Source: JAAEUE01 sp039180225 (GTDB lineage Bacteria; Pseudomonadota; Alphaproteobacteria; Rhizobiales; CAJQND01). From it: 16,360 bases of DNA. Shown here one piece after another: positions 14,053-16,360 of the stretch. The notes beneath the pieces were generated by a model, which did not search any database, was not told where the DNA came from, and saw only the letters and a program-made list of their open reading frames with translations. The DNA is taken from contig JBCDDQ010000088.1 of the NCBI GenBank assembly GCA_039180225.1, positions 1 to 16,360 of the forward strand, given 5' to 3'. A program made the translations under genes and the position numbers. The stretch's first letter is position 1, and every line of letters begins with the position of its first letter.

Positions 14053-15558
14053 ATGATGGGATCCATGAAACTCGTCGGCATAGTAGGCGCATCGTGTGTT
14101 GCGTGCACAGCACTTCTCTCCTTTCAGGGCGGCGCTGTGGCAAGTCCCATTGAAGGTGAAAAAGCCCCAAAAGCCGCCGTTTCCGCGGCTTCTAAAAAGG
14201 CTTGGAGCACCGATCTGAAATTCGGTCGTTACAAAGCTGCGATCACCGCATTGGACGCAGCTCTGTCTGCCAAGGACCTCGATGATGAGCAGCGCGCCGT
14301 TGCTCTCATTAACCGGGGTTTGGCGCTGCAGCAGCTTAAGAAATACAAGCAGGCTGTACGCGACTATTCGGCAGCGTTGAAATTCGATGCCTTGGCGGCG
14401 AAAACCCGCGCCACGGTGATCTACAACCGGGGGATCGCCTATCACAAGCTGAAGCGAGCGGCGCTTGCCATTGAAGACTTCACCAACGCGCTTTACCTTA
14501 ATGTGGAGTTCTCCCATGCCTATTATGCGCGTGGTCGTCTGATGCAGGAGGTGGGGCGGCACGAGTTCGCTTTAGCCGACTTCAAGATGGCGATGAAGTA
14601 CCACTATCCGTCGCCTCATTTGCCGTTCTACGGCCAGGCTCTGGCCTATCAGTCGACCCAGCAAAAGGCGAAAGCCCGCAAAGCGTTGTCACGGGCTCTT
14701 CTTCTGAAGCCTGATTTCAAGCCGGCGCTCGACCGGTACGCTGAACTGACCGGCACCCCTTACAGCGCCAACGGTTTTGTGCTTCCGGCCAGCAAGATTT
14801 CTCCGATCATCGCTAAGCGTGAAACCGCAGTCAAATCCCGGGTTGCCGCCCGCAACGGTCGCAGCCAAAAGGCACAAGGGGACCTGCCAAAAGCGGTTGC
14901 GCCCACGCCAGAGTTGATGGCCGCCGCAGGCGGGGCCGAAAAGCTTGTTGGTGTTGACCCGATCGTCACCGGCAGCATACCCAAGGCGGTTCAAACGGCA
15001 CAAAAGCCGGTGGAGACCAAACTGCCGTTCCGGTATCCGGGCATGGTGGGCGCCACCAAACCGGTGCCGACGAAAACCCCGAAGATGGTGATGACTGACC
15101 TGAGACCCCAGGCCCAGAAAAAGGCCAAGAATGCTGCAGGTCCGGTTATCCTTGATCCCGCGCAGACCACTATTTCTGAACCACCTGCCGAAATCACCGC
15201 ACAACCTGGTGCAGGAACACAGCTTGCCTCACTCGGCGGTGCGGGCGAACTTTCGTCCGATGCGACAGCACCTGAACAGAGCCCTGAAACCGAGACGGAG
15301 CAACTGACGGGATGGTTCATTCAGCTCAATGCGCAGCGCAGTGAAGATGCCGCAAAACAGGTCTGGGAAAAGTACAAGGCGAAGTACGGGCGTGCTCTGA
15401 AAGGCACGCAAGTGGTCTATCAGCGCGCCGACTTGGGCGACAAAGGCATCTATTGGCGCGTGCGGCTTGGCGCTTACGACGATAGATCTTCAGCCCACAA
15501 AAAATGCCGTTGGCTGAAACGATCTGGCCTGCGCTGCTTTGTGGTCCGAGCCGGTTAA
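14053..15558 (+). CDS. Secreted TPR protein with C-terminal SPOR domain
   Basis: A 501-residue protein of unknown specific role. An N-terminal signal peptide (MKLVGIVGASCVACTALL..., likely cut after AVA) directs it to the periplasm. Several TPR repeats fill about 83-232 (INRGLALQQLKKYKQAVRDYSAAL; YNRGIAYHKLKRAALAIEDFTNAL; YYARGRLMQEVGRHEFALADF); TPRs bind partner proteins. A long Pro/Lys/Ala-rich linker (about 240-415) contains VTGSIPK. The SPOR domain spans about 420-500 (WFIQLNAQ, YWRVRLGAY) and ends with a cysteine pair, CRWLKRSGLRC, as in the other SPOR protein at 9842-10540. Starts at 14053, 14056 and 14065 are all ATG; the last gives the neatest signal peptide (MKL) but none has a strong ribosome-binding site. 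It probably links denuded septal glycan to envelope proteins. Confidence 0.86.
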   Translation: MMGSMKLVGIVGASCVACTALLSFQGGAVASPIEGEKAPKAAVSAASKKAWSTDLKFGRYKAAITALDAALSAKDLDDEQRAVALINRGLALQQLKKYKQAVRDYSAALKFDALAAKTRATVIYNRGIAYHKLKRAALAIEDFTNALYLNVEFSHAYYARGRLMQEVGRHEFALADFKMAMKYHYPSPHLPFYGQALAYQSTQQKAKARKALSRALLLKPDFKPALDRYAELTGTPYSANGFVLPASKISPIIAKRETAVKSRVAARNGRSQKAQGDLPKAVAPTPELMAAAGGAEKLVGVDPIVTGSIPKAVQTAQKPVETKLPFRYPGMVGATKPVPTKTPKMVMTDLRPQAQKKAKNAAGPVILDPAQTTISEPPAEITAQPGAGTQLASLGGAGELSSDATAPEQSPETETEQLTGWFIQLNAQRSEDAAKQVWEKYKAKYGRALKGTQVVYQRADLGDKGIYWRVRLGAYDDRSSAHKKCRWLKRSGLRCFVVRAG

Positions 15559-15577
15559 GCTGGAACCCAAGGGGACG

Positions 15578-15997
15578 ATGACGTTGCGAAGGGCGGGGCG
15601 GGCCCGGCTTTTCCGCCTTGTCTCTTTGGCAGTTCTGGGAGCGCTCTTAGCAGGGCCGGCCCAGAGTGAAGACCTCTCTGAAGCACTGAGGCTGTGGAAG
15701 TTCACCTTCAAGCTGGAAGTGGACGCCTACGGCGTTCAATACATGAGCGAAGATCTGTTGAACCTTGCGGCAGATCAGTTGGAAGAAGCGGCCGGTCAAA
15801 CCCGGGTGACCAATTCTGAGATGACGGTCTGCTTGGAGGCGTCACGGCAACTGTCAAAATACTTCCGCGCGGCGGGCTCCCAGGGCAGCGCAGAGAAACG
15901 ACGCGAGATCCGAGCGCGTTATGAGCCGGCTCGGGCGGGATGTTTGCGCTTGCTGGGCGCTGATCCACAAAACTATCCCCTTGGCTGGCCAAACTAG
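15578..15997 (+). CDS. Small secreted protein of unknown function
   Basis: I do not recognise this family. The 139-residue product has a clear signal peptide: an Arg-rich start (MTLRRAGRARLFRLV), a hydrophobic core and a likely cut after AQS, leaving about 109 mature residues. The mature part looks mostly helical, is charged, has cysteines at 85 and 122 that could form one disulfide in the periplasm, and ends NYPLGWPN. The ATG at 15578 is chosen because AAGGGG lies just upstream (15569-15574); the frame opens earlier, at TTG 15539, but that would overlap the TPR-SPOR gene and bury the signal peptide. It begins 19 bases after that gene, so the two are probably co-transcribed and may act together. 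It converges on the YbaN gene with 11 bases between the stops. Confidence 0.78.
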   Translation: MTLRRAGRARLFRLVSLAVLGALLAGPAQSEDLSEALRLWKFTFKLEVDAYGVQYMSEDLLNLAADQLEEAAGQTRVTNSEMTVCLEASRQLSKYFRAAGSQGSAEKRREIRARYEPARAGCLRLLGADPQNYPLGWPN

Positions 15998-16008
15998 TCC
16001 TATCCCGA

Positions 16009-16360
16009 TCATGGACCTCCGGAGGGCTCAGATGGGCGCCTCACCAGCCAGATGGCCACACAGACGAGTATAACGCCCACCACGGCGACAACGACCCGGT
16101 GAGCTTCACTGAACACTGCGAGCCAAATCATACTCGCGCTCATCATCGTGATGGCCAGCGCCTTTGCCTTCACGGGCACAATGCCATGATCGCTCCAATC
16201 GGTGACGTAAGGGCCCATCACTTTGTGATTTCTGAGCCAGTGCGCCAGGCGCGGAGAGGAATTCATAAACCCCCAGAGCGCGACGAGCAGAAACGGGGTC
16301 GTGGGCAGAAGCGGGAGAAAGATTCCGAGCACACCGAGGCCCACGCACAGCCAGGCCAAC
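16009..16360 (-). CDS. ybaN: YbaN/DUF454 inner-membrane protein (3' part; start outside window)
   Basis: The last 116 codons of a gene entering from the right edge. The sequence WLCVGLGVLGIFLPLLPTTPFLLVALW (3-29 of the visible part), SSPRLAHWLRNHKVMGPYVTDW and GIVPVKAKALAI is diagnostic for the DUF454/YbaN family of small inner-membrane proteins, with helices at about 2-30 and 66-106. Function is unknown in most species. Family members start about ten to twenty residues before WLCVGLG, so the TTG at 16359 is most likely an internal leucine and the true start lies outside. It converges on the small secreted gene. Confidence 0.85.
   Translation of the reverse strand, partial: LAWLCVGLGVLGIFLPLLPTTPFLLVALWGFMNSSPRLAHWLRNHKVMGPYVTDWSDHGIVPVKAKALAITMMSASMIWLAVFSEAHRVVVAVVGVILVCVAIWLVRRPSEPSGGP

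Noticed and set aside
16016..16025. cctccggagg palindrome at the convergent 3' ends
   Set aside because: No loop and no T-run, and it lies within the YbaN coding end, so it is most likely codon-driven.

Overview
The window looks like an ordinary chromosomal stretch of an alphaproteobacterium. Grounds: GC-rich coding DNA, several TTG starts, an RlpA with a C-terminal SPOR domain, a glmU-glmS pair, and a TPR-plus-SPOR protein with the VTGSIPK linker motif common in Hyphomicrobiales-like genomes. The order and genus cannot be fixed from what is visible. I saw no rRNA, tRNA, CRISPR array, insertion sequence or phage gene.

Left part (1-3407). On the minus strand, acetyl-CoA synthetase (acs) is followed by the first 23 codons of a DUF4212 gene, the small partner of a sodium/solute symporter. 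This suggests an acetate or carboxylate uptake and activation unit continuing off the left edge. A 395-base gap with no convincing gene separates acs from a divergent EamA-type (DMT superfamily) exporter.

Central left (3429-8666). A minus-strand catabolic operon runs MmgE/PrpD-family protein, HyuA, HyuB. HyuA and HyuB overlap by ATGA, as expected for two subunits of one ATP-dependent hydantoinase/5-oxoprolinase-type enzyme. The substrate is not readable from the sequence. The pairing with an MmgE/PrpD protein and a nearby exporter is the main metabolic puzzle here.

Right part (8829-15997). This is an envelope and cell-wall region. RlpA (lipoprotein, DPBB plus SPOR) converges on a membrane-anchored coiled-coil SPOR protein, and their stop codons overlap. 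Divergent from the latter is glmU-glmS, the two enzymes that make UDP-GlcNAc for peptidoglycan and LPS, closed by a clear intrinsic terminator. Next comes a secreted TPR protein with a C-terminal SPOR domain and, 19 bases later, a small secreted protein I do not recognise. Three SPOR proteins, which typically bind denuded septal peptidoglycan, therefore flank the genes that make the peptidoglycan precursor.

Right edge (16009-16360). A partial YbaN/DUF454 inner-membrane protein gene runs on the minus strand and enters from outside the window.

I found no clear new defence or mobile system. The best leads are the SPOR cluster with its unknown TPR-SPOR/small-protein pair, and the unassigned PrpD-HyuA-HyuB operon.
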